DNA from: Stramonita haemastoma
Lineage: Eukaryota; Mollusca; Gastropoda; Neogastropoda; Muricidae
Assembly (NCBI GenBank): GCA_030674155.1
Contig: CM060334.1
Coordinates: 18,858,487-18,870,986 of the forward strand
Direction: 5' to 3'
DNA length: 12,500 bases
This document shows, one piece after another, positions 1 to 7,910 of this stretch. The first letter of the stretch is position 1. Each line of letters begins with the position of its first letter. Below the pieces are notes generated by a model, which searched no databases, was not told the DNA's origin, and saw only the letters and a program-made list of their open reading frames with translations. The position numbers and the translations under genes are program-made.

Positions 1-210
1 GGGAATTACCGCCCGACTTTTCTCCTAAAGTATTGATTTTGCTTCTCCGCATTATGATCAAACCCAGCACTCAGCTGACATGTTAAGCTGCTAATTGGAA
101 GATTAGATTAGAAAATTAAATTGATTGATATTAAATTTTACCCGCCTTTGAGATGTGTTAATGGGGGCGCACAAGATGTAAAAAAAGGAAATTATTATAA
201 TTGATTTTTT

Positions 211-606
211 CTTGCAATTTTGTATTTTGTACCACTTTTATGTCACAGATATTTCTCTGCGTAAAATTCGGGTTCTTCTCCCCGGGAAAAGCGCGTCGCT
301 ACAAGTGCCCGCGCCTACCCATTTTTTTTCTTTTTCCTGCATGCAAACTGTATTTGTTTGCCTATCAGAGTGGGTTTTTTTTACAGAATTTTGCCGGGTC
401 AGTCCCTTTTTGCCGTGGGTTCTTTTTTCGGCGTAAAAAGTGATGTGTAACACACGGGGCCCCGATTTTCGTTCATCCGAAGAATAGGCCAGACCACCCC
501 TCAGGGTCTTTAAAGGATGGGAAAAGTTTTGGGGTACAAACCGCACACTCCGACCTGGACTTTTTGCTTTTAGGCAAGGCGGTTTCCACCTAGACCACCG
601 ATCCAC
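211..606 (-). mobile_element. tRNA-derived SINE (family A), minus-strand copy
   Basis: Read on the minus strand, the element begins near 606 with a tRNA-like head. A box A-like GGTGGTCTAGG lies at about 588-598 and a box B-like AGGTCGGAGTG at about 546-556. A core with GATGA..GA..AT.. followed by CCCGTGTGTAACAC lies at about 442-480. The body includes CAAAATTCTGTAAAA at about 380-396 and a CAGAGAAAT motif at 251-259, ending in a short A-rich tail with a TACAAAATACAAAA pattern near 215-232. The length of about 400 bp fits a tRNA SINE. The same element lies on the plus strand at 8806-9208 in the mirror arm. I recall this body as a very common repeat in caenogastropod snails; that is unverified. 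It encodes no protein and would depend on a partner LINE for mobility. Confidence 0.8.
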
Positions 607-856
607 TTTGCTAGAAAGACCAGTTTAAACAATAGCTTTTGAAACTTCATTTAAACACTGTAACGCAGAGCAGGTATTATTTGAGGGAATTTGTCGCTCC
701 ATATGCCAGTGTTACATTTTAACTACCCATTCTCAGCGTTTCCTGCTACTCCACTGTTACACAAAATTATTAACCTAACAAAAAAGTGTGTAAAAAAAAA
801 TTCATTTATTCAATACACTTTTTGTGTTTCTCCGTCTCGATTCCGTTCAGGTCTCT
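607..856. other. Unlabelled AT-rich DNA between SINE A and CTGT tract
   Basis: No gene or known element was seen in about 250 bases. The stretch is matched in reverse complement at about 8571-8805, including the exact block at 781-798 / 8620-8637. A short run reading AACCTAACAAAAAAGTGTGT occurs in both arms. Short open frames here run out into the microsatellites and are not supported. Confidence 0.6.
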
Positions 857-880
857 CTGTCTGTCTGTCTGTCTGTCTGT
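857..880 (+). repeat. (CTGT)6 microsatellite
   Basis: There are six clean CTGT units. The mirror tract at about 8540-8572 should read (GACA)n but is broken into GACGGGACAGACGACAGACG with an extra AAAAG, so the two arms disagree on this tract. Confidence 0.95.
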
Positions 881-886
881 CTCTCC

Positions 887-1095
887 CTCACACACTCCCC
901 CAACCAACACACACACCAACACACACCACACACCACACACCACACAACCACACACACACTTTCACGCACGGACGCACAACCAGCCCCACACAGAGGGACG
1001 CACGACGATGTACAAACCCAACGCACGCACGCATGCACCAACACACACGTACGCACGCGCGCGAACAAACACACAACCCCACATACCCACACACA
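887..1095. repeat. CA-rich compound microsatellite with ACGC interruptions
   Basis: CA repeats carry frequent ACCA, AACA and CGCACG interruptions. The mirror partner is the GT/GCGT tract at about 8297-8535. Apparent His/Thr/Pro- or Val/Cys-rich open frames on either strand are simple translations of the repeat. Confidence 0.95.
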
Positions 1096-1098
1096 CTC

Positions 1099-1137
1099 GA
1101 GTAATATTTATTCATGGGATGGAGCCTTTATATACTT
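1099..1137. other. Short conserved block between CA and TTG/ATG tracts
   Basis: This short unique block includes an 18-base exact inverted match to 8279-8296 and continues to AAAGTATATT-type sequence in the mirror arm. No function was recognised. Confidence 0.6.
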
Positions 1138-1264
1138 TGATGCTGCTGTTTTGCTGTTGTCATTGTTGTTTTTTGTTTTGTTGTTTTTGTTGATGATGTT
1201 GAGATGTGATGATGTGATGATGATGATGTTGATGATGATGATGATGATGATGGTGATGATGATG
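1138..1264. repeat. Compound (TTG)n-(ATG)n trinucleotide tract
   Basis: TGC/TTG-type units grade into ATG units, followed by GT repeats. The reverse complement (CAT then CAA units) is at about 8132-8236. Asp- or Met-rich frames through it are repeat translations. Confidence 0.93.
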
Positions 1265-1500
1265 TGTGTGTTTTGTGCGTGCGCGCGGGATGTGTGTATG
1301 TTGGTTATGTGTGTTGAATTCAAATAGGAAGTCTTTTTTTAATTTCAATATGGTGGGTTTTGTATTTTTGTGTTTGTGTATTTGTGTGTGTGTTTGTGTT
1401 TCTGTGTGTCTGTGTGTGTTTTCGTGTTGTGTGGTGTTTATGTATGTGTCTGTGTGTGCCCTGTGTGTGTGTGCCCTGTGTCTGTGTGTTGTGTGTGTTT
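1265..1500. repeat. GT/GTTT and GTCT degenerate repeats with short unique spacer
   Basis: GT-rich repeats occupy 1265-1312 and about 1366-1500. They are separated by a unique spacer of about 50 bases (1313-1365) that matches 8041-8092 in reverse complement. The second tract is a mixture of TGTGTG, TTTGTG and TCTGTG units. Confidence 0.9.
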
Positions 1501-1796
1501 GCCCTCCGACTTAATCAAACAGTTGACATTATTTCTGAGCTTGTAATCCTCTATTCAATTCAATTACAGAAAACAATTCTTGTCCTGTTTCGACAGAGTT
1601 TCGCACTAATTCAGAATCAAAGCCTTTTTCTTCAGCAGAATTGGGCAAAGTTTTAAAGGTGACCCGACACGGGTTTTTAAAGTCGGAGAGACCAATTTAA
1701 ATTTAAATTATGTTGGGGGACAGTGGTTTTAAACATGAGTTTTCCATAGGAGAAAGTGTACAAAATGGGATCGATAGAGAGGTTTCTTACTTTCCG
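1501..1796. other. Unique-looking DNA, conserved in both arms
   Basis: This is about 300 bases without any gene signal. It includes a self-complementary AATTTAAATTTAAATT at about 1694-1709 and the exact anchors 1584-1598 and 1751-1761 shared with the right arm (7600-7910). No coding or RNA feature was recognised. Stop codons and frameshifting indels between the two copies argue against a conserved protein. Confidence 0.6.
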
Positions 1797-1798
1797 TC

Positions 1799-1838
<40 letters not shown>

Positions 1839-1912
1839 TGTGTGTGTGTGTGTTGTGTGGGTGTGTGTGTCTCTGTGTGTGTGTGTGTTGTCTCTGTGTG
1901 GGTCTGTGTTTT
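1797..1912. repeat. (GT)n microsatellite with GTCTCT interruptions
   Basis: A long, nearly pure GT run is followed by TCTCTGTG and GGTCTGTG units. It mirrors the CA tract at 7503-7600. It is the last left-arm element paired before the unmatched 1.58 kb segment. Confidence 0.95.
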
Positions 1913-1920
1913 TGGGTGTA

Positions 1921-2098
1921 ACATATACACCCCAACATACATACTTACATAATACATACATAATACATAATCATACATACATAATACATACATACTACAT
2001 ACTACATACATACAAAAAACATACAGGCATGCATGCATGCATGCATGCTTTGCATACATACAAAACATAAATACATACATCATAATACTTTTCATACA
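1921..2098. repeat. Degenerate (ATAC)n tract with (GCAT)5 core
   Basis: ATAC/TACATA units run throughout, with an alternating (GCAT)5 run at 2027-2048, which is self-complementary and could form a cruciform or self-dimer. Similar ATAC/GTAT and GCATGC sequences occur at the palindrome centre (5371-5560). Confidence 0.92.
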
Positions 2099-2416
2099 TT
2101 TTATTCATGTAGGCTTACATACATCAAAAACATGCTTCACACCAAAATATAGGTTCTACTATATTTTATTTTTTTAAAAAAAAATAAAATACATTGACCC
2201 TATATATAGGTTCATATATGGTTTTATCAGAAGATTGCTAAGTCAACAACGTGTACAAACTACAGAAAAGTACTTTAGCTTTAAAAGGTAAATAAACATA
2301 CCGGTGGCCGCCAGGAGAATATTTGCGGCGGGGTAAACCACTATCCATGCAGAAAACCATCCAAATTCGGGTTTTTCCAGGTCAAGCGCTTAAGTTGAGT
2401 GAGTGCGCCCAAATGT
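2099..2416. other. Unlabelled AT-rich DNA; short hairpin at 2162-2191
   Basis: No gene was seen in about 320 bases. A short inverted repeat at 2162-2191 (ATTTTATTTTTTT facing an A-run and TAAAAT) could fold as an AT hairpin. A CCTATATATAGG self-complementary motif follows at about 2199-2210. No partner exists in the right arm. Confidence 0.6.
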
Positions 2417-2600
2417 CGCTTCTTTTCTCCTCCTTATCCCCCCCTCTCTCTCTCTGCATCCCCTCTCCTCCTCTGCTCCTCTCCTTTTTTTTTTCCCATT
2501 CTATCTAAACACACACGCCGCACGCCACGCCGCACGCAAAGCCCGCCACCACACACACAACACACACACACCACACACCCCACACACACACACACACACC
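2417..2600. repeat. CT-rich then CA-rich compound microsatellite
   Basis: A pyrimidine tract (about 2417-2500) is followed by ACGCCGCACGCCACG units and CA repeats (2509-2601). This CT-to-CA order recurs at 7438-7600 and 9871-10150. Confidence 0.92.
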
Positions 2601-2604
2601 ACAC

Positions 2605-2727
2605 TGGGGACACTAAGACAATCACGGTCGTCTAGTTTCAAATAGATACACGGGTCGTTTGACTTCCTCGAAATTTGACCCCTTTCCCTTTCCCCTTTTC
2701 CGTACCACCTCCCTCTCCTTACGCACG
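2605..2727. other. Short unique spacer
   Basis: About 120 bases of non-repetitive DNA ending in a C/T-rich stretch. Nothing was recognised. Confidence 0.5.
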
Positions 2728-2825
2728 CAACCACACACACACAACACACACACACCACACACAACAACACACAACACACACACCCACACACACACACCAA
2801 CCACACAACCACCACACACACACAC
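2728..2825. repeat. CA-rich microsatellite
   Basis: CA repeats with AACA and ACCA interruptions lie inside the segment that has no partner in the right arm. Confidence 0.94.
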
Positions 2826-2830
2826 GAAGA

Positions 2831-2903
2831 CAAATTTTCAAAACTCATACCACGGTGGCTGGATTAAAAAGCAAATGATGTTTTTCCTTATCCTCGAAAT
2901 AAA
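2831..2903 (+). repeat. Possible dispersed repeat, copy 1
   Basis: This stretch loosely resembles 10229-10305 in the same orientation. Both have a CAT/CC..GG..CTGGAT..AAAAG block, then a T-rich stretch, then an exact CCTCGAAATAAA (2892-2903 and 10294-10305), and both are followed within about 50 bases by GC/CA alternating DNA. The exact match is only 12 bases, so chance is possible. Confidence 0.3.
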
Positions 2904-2936
2904 GCATTTAAAAAAAAAAATTTAAAAACACAAGGA

Positions 2937-3065
2937 CGCGCGCGCGCGCCACACAAAACAGACACAGAAAACACACCACACACACACAACACACACACAC
3001 ACACACACACCAACACACACACAACACACCAACAACACACACACACACACCACCAACACACACAC
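2937..3065. repeat. (CG)n-(CA)n alternating purine-pyrimidine tract
   Basis: CGCGCGCGCGCGC at about 2938-2950 leads into a long CA repeat with AACA/ACCA interruptions. Alternating CG/CA of this length has Z-DNA-forming potential. Confidence 0.93.
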
Positions 3066-3290
3066 TCCGGGCTTTGAATCAGTGACCTCTGAAATTTGCA
3101 ACGCTTTCAGATCCAAAACAAGGATATCCTGGGTTCGTTTTTGGGGAGGGGAGGGGGGTAGGGGTTGGGTGGGATGAACCCGCCCTTTGCAGGGGGGTTT
3201 CTTGATGTCCAGTCCAATGAAAGACAAAAAGTGTGGATGTTAACTCCTGAAAGACAAAGGGACTACATTTCAGAGAAAGTGAGAGGTCAC
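3066..3290. other. Unlabelled unique DNA with G-rich patch
   Basis: About 225 bases of non-repetitive sequence in the left-arm-only segment. A G-rich patch (GGGGAGGGGAGGGGGG at about 3142-3157) could support a G-quadruplex on the plus strand, with further G-runs to about 3198. No gene was recognised. Confidence 0.5.
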
Positions 3291-3470
3291 ACGCACAGCC
3301 CCACACACCACAAAACACACACACACACACAAACAACACACACACAACACACACAACACACACACACCACATTTCACACGCATACACACATACACGCACT
3401 CTCTCTTTTTCACACCACCACACCACCACACACACACGAACGCACCACGCACGCACGCACGCACACCCAC
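3291..3470. repeat. CA-rich compound microsatellite
   Basis: CA repeats with AACA interruptions and a terminal ACGC run (about 3440-3465). They end where the GA tract begins, close to the right breakpoint of the unmatched left-arm segment. Confidence 0.93.
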
Positions 3471-3515
3471 AGGGAGAGAGGAGAGAGAGAGAGAGGAGAG
3501 GAAGGAGAGAGAGAG

Positions 3516-3547
<32 letters not shown>

Positions 3548-3558
3548 AGAGGAGAGAA
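3471..3558. repeat. (GA)n polypurine tract
   Basis: GAGAGA units with GG interruptions form a one-strand purine run with triplex (H-DNA) potential. The mirror partner is the pyrimidine tract at about 7438-7500, which is C-run-rich rather than clean CT. Confidence 0.95.
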
Positions 3559-4507
3559 CAATAAAGGACCTTATTTCTGAGGTAATAGTTAAGCTATTCA
3601 TGATATTTTTACACCCAGCCACAGAAGACATTTTGGTATGAAAAAAGAGAGACGAACTTTTGCATTGTGAAAAAAAAATAATAAGGACCCCCCTACAACA
3701 CACACACACACACACACCACACGCACCCCGCCGACGCACGCACGTCAGGCCCAGCATATCGGACTTCGATGTTGGAAAAAAAAAAGTTACCTTTTATGTC
3801 TTTTCTGGGATAAAAAAAGCAGAGAATGGACCAAGAAGGCAAAAATAAAAAAACGACGGTTGTGGATGGGGGGGGGGGACAGGAAAAGGAACAAGATCTA
3901 AGCAAAGAGAGGATAGAAAAAAAAAAGGGAAATTTCCCTTGCTCAAAACTTCAGAAGCGGGGGATACTTTAATTGATAATCCCACAGGGGAGACTGAAGC
4001 GAACAAAACACAGCAAAAAAAAACCCATATTAAAAACCCCTTTGAAAACCCAATGTTAACGTAGAAACAGAAGTAAATCATATTTTCAAGCAGCAAGTAA
4101 AAAAAATAATCAAAAACCCCTAAAAAAAGGGGGAAAGTGCCGGGTTGATTGTCATCATCGCAGCAGGGTGTTGAAGAAAGAAGATTGACATAATGTGGAT
4201 AATGTGCAAAAAAGAAAGAGAAATTAGGTAGAACGTTCTAAGGCTGTTCATATTCAAAGACCTGGGACTTCTTGCCGGGGACACCAAGATGAAGGAAGGG
4301 AATAGGGAGGGGTTTTACTTTTCGTTCCTCCTGAGGCGGAAGTTCACATGGAAAAATTTTGTTTATGCAACCACTTTTGGTCTTTAAGGTGACGCATCCA
4401 ATTTTGGGGATGTCTAAACTGACAAAATTTCATGCGGTTGTTGTAAATCTTAACATCGTTCAAACAGTGCAAATCCCTTTACTCTTTAGAACGACGGGAA
4501 TAGATTT
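3559..4507. other. About 950 bases of unlabelled unique DNA in the left arm
   Basis: This matches about 6447-7437 in reverse complement. It includes a small CA tract (3694-3720), ACGCACGCACG (3735-3744), G11 at 3868-3878 and many A- and G-runs. No exon, RNA gene or transposon protein was recognised. Any frame open in one arm is broken by indels in the other, so the long open frame in the mirror region (6945-7694, T-rich then CA repeat) is not supported as coding. Confidence 0.6.
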
Positions 4508-4705
4508 GAACATGTGTAGAGGGGTTTCACAAACTCGGTTATAGTCTCATCGGGAAGACTTTCTAGGCTTTTTGAGGGGCATTATGTTAACACAGGGGGA
4601 AAATCCCTCGAAGGGGGGCCCTTTCGTGGGGTTTAAACCCCGGGGCCGTCAGATCACGGGGCGCAAGGGCTTAACCCCTAGGCTCTTTTGACCCAGCTTA
4701 GATGC
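4508..4705 (-). mobile_element. tRNA-derived SINE (family B), minus-strand mirror copy
   Basis: This is the reverse-complement partner of 6255-6446, with exact anchors at both ends (4691-4705 and 4508-4520). On the minus strand the head reads GAGCCTAGGGGTTAAG (about 4670-4685), then a G/C-rich stretch and GGGGTTTAAACCCC in place of the box B. The core GATGAGACTATAACCGAG lies at about 4533-4550. The box B region is visibly more corrupted than in the other copy, with C- and G-runs replacing mixed sequence. That pattern suits sequencing or consensus error at least as well as mutation. Confidence 0.68.
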
Positions 4706-5141
4706 AGCTTCAGGTCATCGAATTGTACAGAACAGCTTAAAGGGAATTTGGTCAATTTTTTTATTTTCAAGGGGGTCCTCTCACCCGTTTCTTTAAACTC
4801 TATGAATTTCGTTGGGGACCGATGTATTTTTTTTGATACATTTCGGGTTGTTTTTTAAAATTGAAAACATCATAAATGTCCTTTTTCTTTCTCTTTTTCT
4901 TGAATCATCCCTGTCACTTTTTTTACATGTCTTTAGCAGGCTTCCCCCCTTTCTCTGGGTTTTTACCCACTTTTGTGTTCATTTCAGACAGGGCTCTTCA
5001 GGGTGAATTTACATTTTTATTGGTTTCTGTTTAGAGACAGCCGAATCCACATTTCCATTCCGTTTTTTTTTTTTCTTCTCGCTTTCGCCCTTTTCCTTTA
5101 CATTCTTTCTTCTCACACCCCCCCCCCCCCTTTTCCTCTCT
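4706..5141. other. About 435 bases of unlabelled unique DNA, left arm
   Basis: Homopolymer-rich (T, C and A runs), including C13 at 5118-5130. It matches about 5816-6254 in reverse complement. No gene was recognised. Confidence 0.6.
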
Positions 5142-5251
5142 CTTCCCGTGTCTCTGTCTGTCTGTCTTATCTGTCTCATCTTTTTGTCTGTCTGTCTGTC
5201 TGTCGGGCTGCCTTTTGTCTGTCTGTCGTCTGTCTGTCTGTTGTCTGTCTC
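5142..5251 (+). repeat. (CTGT)n tract, left arm
   Basis: Mostly clean CTGT units with a few interruptions, including a TGTCGGGCTG variant at about 5201-5210. The same variant occurs in an independent CTGT tract at about 9818-9827. The mirror tract 5693-5795 is strongly degraded. Confidence 0.94.
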
Positions 5252-5253
5252 TG

Positions 5254-5314
<61 letters not shown>

Positions 5315-5336
5315 TCTCCCCTCTCTCCTCTCTTCT
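5252..5336. repeat. (CT)n polypyrimidine tract, left arm
   Basis: CTCTCT units with TT and CC interruptions. It mirrors the GA tract 5589-5692. Confidence 0.95.
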
Positions 5337-5370
5337 CCATGGGGTACGTGTTTTTACGACAAAATATGTA

Positions 5371-5560
5371 GCATGCATGCATACGTGTTGTGTATGGGTT
5401 TTGTAATGTAGTATTTTTTAGTATTATGTATGTATGTATGTAAGTTGGGATGTATGTATTATTTGGTATTTAATACATACATACAAAATACTACAAACTA
5501 ACAATACATACATATTACATACATACATACATACAAACATACCATACCGTATGCATGCAG
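5371..5560. repeat. GTAT/ATAC repeats and GCATGC motifs spanning the palindrome centre
   Basis: GCATGCATACG (5375-5385) pairs exactly with CGTATGCATGC (5548-5558). GTAT units on the left and ATAC units on the right fill the space to the 11-base loop. Tract composition resembles 1921-2098. Confidence 0.93.
5451..5481. repeat. Palindrome centre: perfect 10-bp stem with 11-base loop
   Basis: TGTATGTATT (5451-5460) and AATACATACA (5472-5481) are exact reverse complements around the 11-base spacer 5461-5471. The surrounding 5371-5560 continues the symmetry as GTAT-type repeats on the left and ATAC-type repeats on the right. The arms therefore meet with almost no spacer. Long palindromes of this geometry are known to be unstable in living cells and are also typical of fold-back reads and amplification chimeras. 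Confidence 0.93.
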
Positions 5561-5588
5561 ATACATATTTTGACGTAATCACGTACGC

Positions 5589-5692
5589 ATGGAAGAGAGA
5601 GAGAGAGAGTGGGGAGAGAGAGATGAGGAGAGAAGAGGAGAGAGAAGAGAGAGAGAGGGGAGGGGGAGAGAGGAGAGAGAGAGAGGGACAGG
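5589..5692. repeat. (GA)n polypurine tract, right arm
   Basis: GAGA units with many GG, GT and GAT interruptions. It is less regular than the mirror CT tract 5252-5336. Confidence 0.94.
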
Positions 5693-5795
5693 ACAGACGA
5701 CGAACAGGGCAGGGCCGACAGCAGACACAGGGAGACCGACAGAAAAGACAGACAGGGCAGGGGCAGATTGAGACCGAACGACGACAGACAGAGAC
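5693..5795 (-). repeat. Degraded (GACA)n tract, right arm
   Basis: Expected from the left arm to be the complement of (CTGT)n, this instead reads as GGGACAGG, CAGGGCAGGGC, GACGACG and ACCGAC pieces with a few GACA units. The pattern recurs at 8540-8572, so corruption follows the GACA strand. Confidence 0.85.
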
Positions 5796-5815
5796 AAAGG
5801 GGAAGAAGAGAGAGA

Positions 5816-6254
5816 GGGGGGGGGGGGGGTTGGGGAGAAGAAAGAATGTAAAGGAAAAATCGAAAGGGGGGAAAGAAAAAAAAAAACAGAAGGATGGGAA
5901 AATGTTTCGATTTAGGCTGTCTTCTAAACGAAACAATCAAAAATGTAATTCAAACCCCCGAAGGCCCAGTTGAAAATGAACACAAAGTGGGGAAAAAAAC
6001 CCCAGAGAAATGGGGAGCTTGCTGAGACATGTAAAAAAAAGTGACAGAGGAGACAAGAAAAAGAGAAAGAAAAAGGAATTTATCGGTTTTTTTCATTTTT
6101 AAAAAAACAACCCGAAATGTATGCAAAAAAAATACATGGGGCCATCGAAATTCAAGGGGTTAAGAACCCTGAGAGGACCCCCCTTGAAAAAAAAAAAAAG
6201 GGGGAAATTGCCAATTCTTTAAGCTGTTTTGTACAATTCTGGACAAAGAAGCAT
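5816..6254. other. About 440 bases of unlabelled unique DNA, right arm
   Basis: This mirrors 4706-5141. It holds many A- and G-runs, including G14 at 5816-5829. No gene was recognised. Confidence 0.6.
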
Positions 6255-6446
6255 GCATCTAAGCTGGGTCAGGAGAGCCTAGTGGTTAGAGCGTTGCGCT
6301 GTGATTGCGGCCCGGGTTCAACACACGAACCCCCGTTTCCCAGGGGATTTTCCCTGGTGTTAACACAATGCCCACTTTCTGCCTAGAAGTCCTTTTGAGG
6401 GAGACTATAAACCGGGGGTTTCGTGAAACACCTTCTACACATGTTC
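6255..6446 (+). mobile_element. tRNA-derived SINE (family B), plus-strand copy
   Basis: A tRNA-like head spans about 6270-6330. Box A-like TAGTGGTTAGAGCG lies at 6280-6293 and box B-like GGTTCAACAC at 6315-6324. The spacing and wording match tRNA-derived SINE heads. After the head comes a CCCAGGGGATTTTCCCTGG inverted motif (about 6339-6357), then GGGAGACTATAAACCGGGGG at 6399-6418, which resembles the core of SINE A (8940-8959). The 3' end is not clear, and similarity to the mirror arm simply runs on, so the right limit is approximate. It is not called a functional tRNA because I cannot build a convincing full cloverleaf and the head is fused to a non-tRNA body. Confidence 0.75.
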
Positions 6447-7437
6447 ATTCTTTCCGTCTTTCCCTAAAGGGGTAGGCCATTTGCAGGGTTTGGGAAAACG
6501 ATTGTTAGATTTAAAAAAAACGCAGGGAATTTGTGTAGTTTTAGACATCCCAAAAATTGGATGCTCTCCCTTTTAAAAAGACGGCAAAAGGGGGTTGCAT
6601 AAGCAAATTTTCCATTGGTGACTTCCAAACCTCCGCCGGGGGAAGGGAAAGTAAAACACCTGCCATATTCATTCCCTTCAATTTTGTGTCTCGGCAGAGT
6701 CCAGGTCTTTGATTTTGAACAGCCATTAGAACGTTCTACCTACATTTCTTTTTCTTTTAGCACATTATCCGACGATTACTGTCAATTTTTTCTTTTACTT
6801 CAAATGCTGCGATGAGGGGGCCCCAATCAGCCTGGAATTTCCCCTTTTTTCATTTATTGTTTATTTGTTTTTTAATTGTGCTGAAGATATGATTTACTTC
6901 TGTTTTCTACGGTTAATCAATTTTTTAACAACGTGGTTTAAAATATGGTTTTTTTTTTGCTGTGTTTTGTTCGCTTCAGTTTTCCTGTGGGGGACTTACA
7001 GTATAAACTTATCCCGCTTTCTGGAAGTTCTGAGCAAGGAATTCCTTCTTTTTTTTCTATCCTCTTTTTTGCTTCAGATCTTGTTCCCTTTTTTTTCCTG
7101 TCATTTTTTTTTTTTTTCCCCCATCCACAACCCGGTTTCTATTTTCTCCTTTCTTGGGCCATCTTCTGCCTTTTTTATCCCGAAAAGACATTAAAAGGTA
7201 ACATTTTTTTCCCAACATCGAGTCCGAATGCTGGGCCTGCCCTGCGTGCGGGGCGTGCGTGCGTTTCGTGGTGGTGTTGTGTGTGTGGTGTGTTAGGGGG
7301 TTCCTTTTTATTTTTTTCACAATGGGATAGTTTTGCTCTTTTTTTTTTCAGAAACTCAAAAGTCTTTCTGTGGGCTGGGTGGTTAAAAAAATTTTTGAAT
7401 AGCTTTAACCTATTTGCTCGAATAAGTTCGAATCTAT
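6447..7437. other. About 990 bases of unlabelled unique DNA, right arm
   Basis: This mirrors 3559-4507. It includes T-rich runs, T14 followed by C5 at 7104-7122, and a small GCGTGCGTG/GTGTGTGTGG patch at about 7245-7292. The open frame from 6945 to 7694 is Phe/Ser/Leu-rich from T-runs and then enters the CT and CA tracts. It is not preserved in the left arm and resembles no family I know. Confidence 0.6.
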
Positions 7438-7600
7438 TTTTTTCTCTCTCTTCCTCTCTCCTCCTTTCCCCCCTTTTCTCTTCTCGCCCTTTTCCCCTCT
7501 ATACACAAAGACACAGACCACCACGGAAACACCCACACACAGAGACCCACACACGCACAAACACACACACACACAACACACACACACACACACACACACC
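7438..7600. repeat. CT/C-rich then (CA)n compound tract, right arm
   Basis: The pyrimidine part (7438-7500) mirrors the GA tract at 3471-3558. The CA part (7503-7600) mirrors the GT tract at 1797-1912. The join at about 7500 is where the 1.58 kb left-arm block is missing. Confidence 0.92.
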
Positions 7601-7910
7601 CAACCCCAAACAACGGAAAGTAAGAAACTCTCTATCGTCTATCTGTACACTTTCTCTATGGAAACTCATTTTCAAAACCCACGCCGAAACTTAATATTAT
7701 TCAGTTGGTTCTCCCCTTTGACTTTAAACCAGTGTGTGGTCACCTAAAAAATTGCCCCAATCTGCTGAAGAAAAAGTTTTCGTTTCTGAATTATGCGACA
7801 AGCTCTGTCGAAACAGGAAAGGGAATTGTTTTTTTTAATTTGGGAAATTTGAATAGAGATTACAAGTCAGATTAATGTCTTTTATTCTGTTGATTTAAGT
7901 CTGGGGGGCA
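7601..7910. other. Unique-looking DNA, right-arm copy
   Basis: Reverse-complement partner of 1501-1796. No gene was recognised. Confidence 0.6.

Larger units (their letters stand above)
1921..3480 (+). repeat. Left-arm-only segment of about 1.58 kb
   Basis: Pairing between the arms jumps here. Left 1901-1909 pairs with 7511-7519, and the next pairing block (from the GA tract at about 3471-3558) pairs with 7398-7500. The segment starts with ATAC/GCAT repeats, contains unlabelled unique DNA (2099-2416, 2605-2727, 2830-2935, 3066-3290) and four CA-rich tracts, and ends at a CA-to-GA tract junction. Both breakpoints are in simple-sequence DNA. It could be an insertion in the left arm, a deletion from the right arm between tracts, or a real allelic difference if two haplotypes were joined. 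I see no transposase, terminal repeats or obvious target duplication. Confidence 0.85.
1..5460 (+). repeat. Left arm of giant imperfect inverted repeat
   Basis: This arm is the reverse complement of 5472-9425, in collinear order. Anchor pairs (left / right): 41-70 / 9355-9384 (30 bases, exact), 251-268 / 9151-9168, 442-457 / 8960-8975, 541-556 / 8859-8874, 1099-1116 / 8279-8296, 1584-1598 / 7803-7817, 1751-1761 / 7645-7655, 1901-1909 / 7511-7519, 3591-3599 / 7398-7406, 3748-3757 / 7228-7237, 4227-4240 / 6727-6740, 4508-4520 / 6434-6446, 4691-4705 / 6255-6269, 4974-4984 / 5974-5984, 5375-5385 / 5548-5558, 5451-5460 / 5472-5481. Coordinate sums of paired positions stay near 9395-9425 outside 1921-3480 and near 10930-11000 inside it, showing one large length difference of about 1.58 kb. 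Similarity is still visible at base 1, so the arm may extend upstream. Identity outside tracts is roughly 80-85% by eye, not computed. Confidence 0.97.

Noticed and set aside
238..606. 122-residue minus-strand open frame
   Set aside because: It lies almost exactly on the SINE, which is a non-coding element, and is interrupted in the other SINE copy.
857..1095. CRISPR-like or telomere-like array
   Set aside because: Units are 2-4 bases with no unique spacers and no telomeric hexamer; this is an ordinary microsatellite.
847..1327. His/Thr/Pro-rich and Cys/Val-rich open frames over CA/GT tracts
   Set aside because: Overlapping frames on both strands reflect the repeats, with no conservation in the mirror arm.
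6270..6330. Functional tRNA gene
   Set aside because: Box A- and box B-like motifs are present, but no full cloverleaf could be built and the unit continues into a SINE body with a mirrored copy.
6945..7694. 249-residue open frame in the right arm
   Set aside because: Residues come from T-runs followed by CT and CA repeats. The frame is not kept in the mirror arm, and no domain or splice context was recognised.
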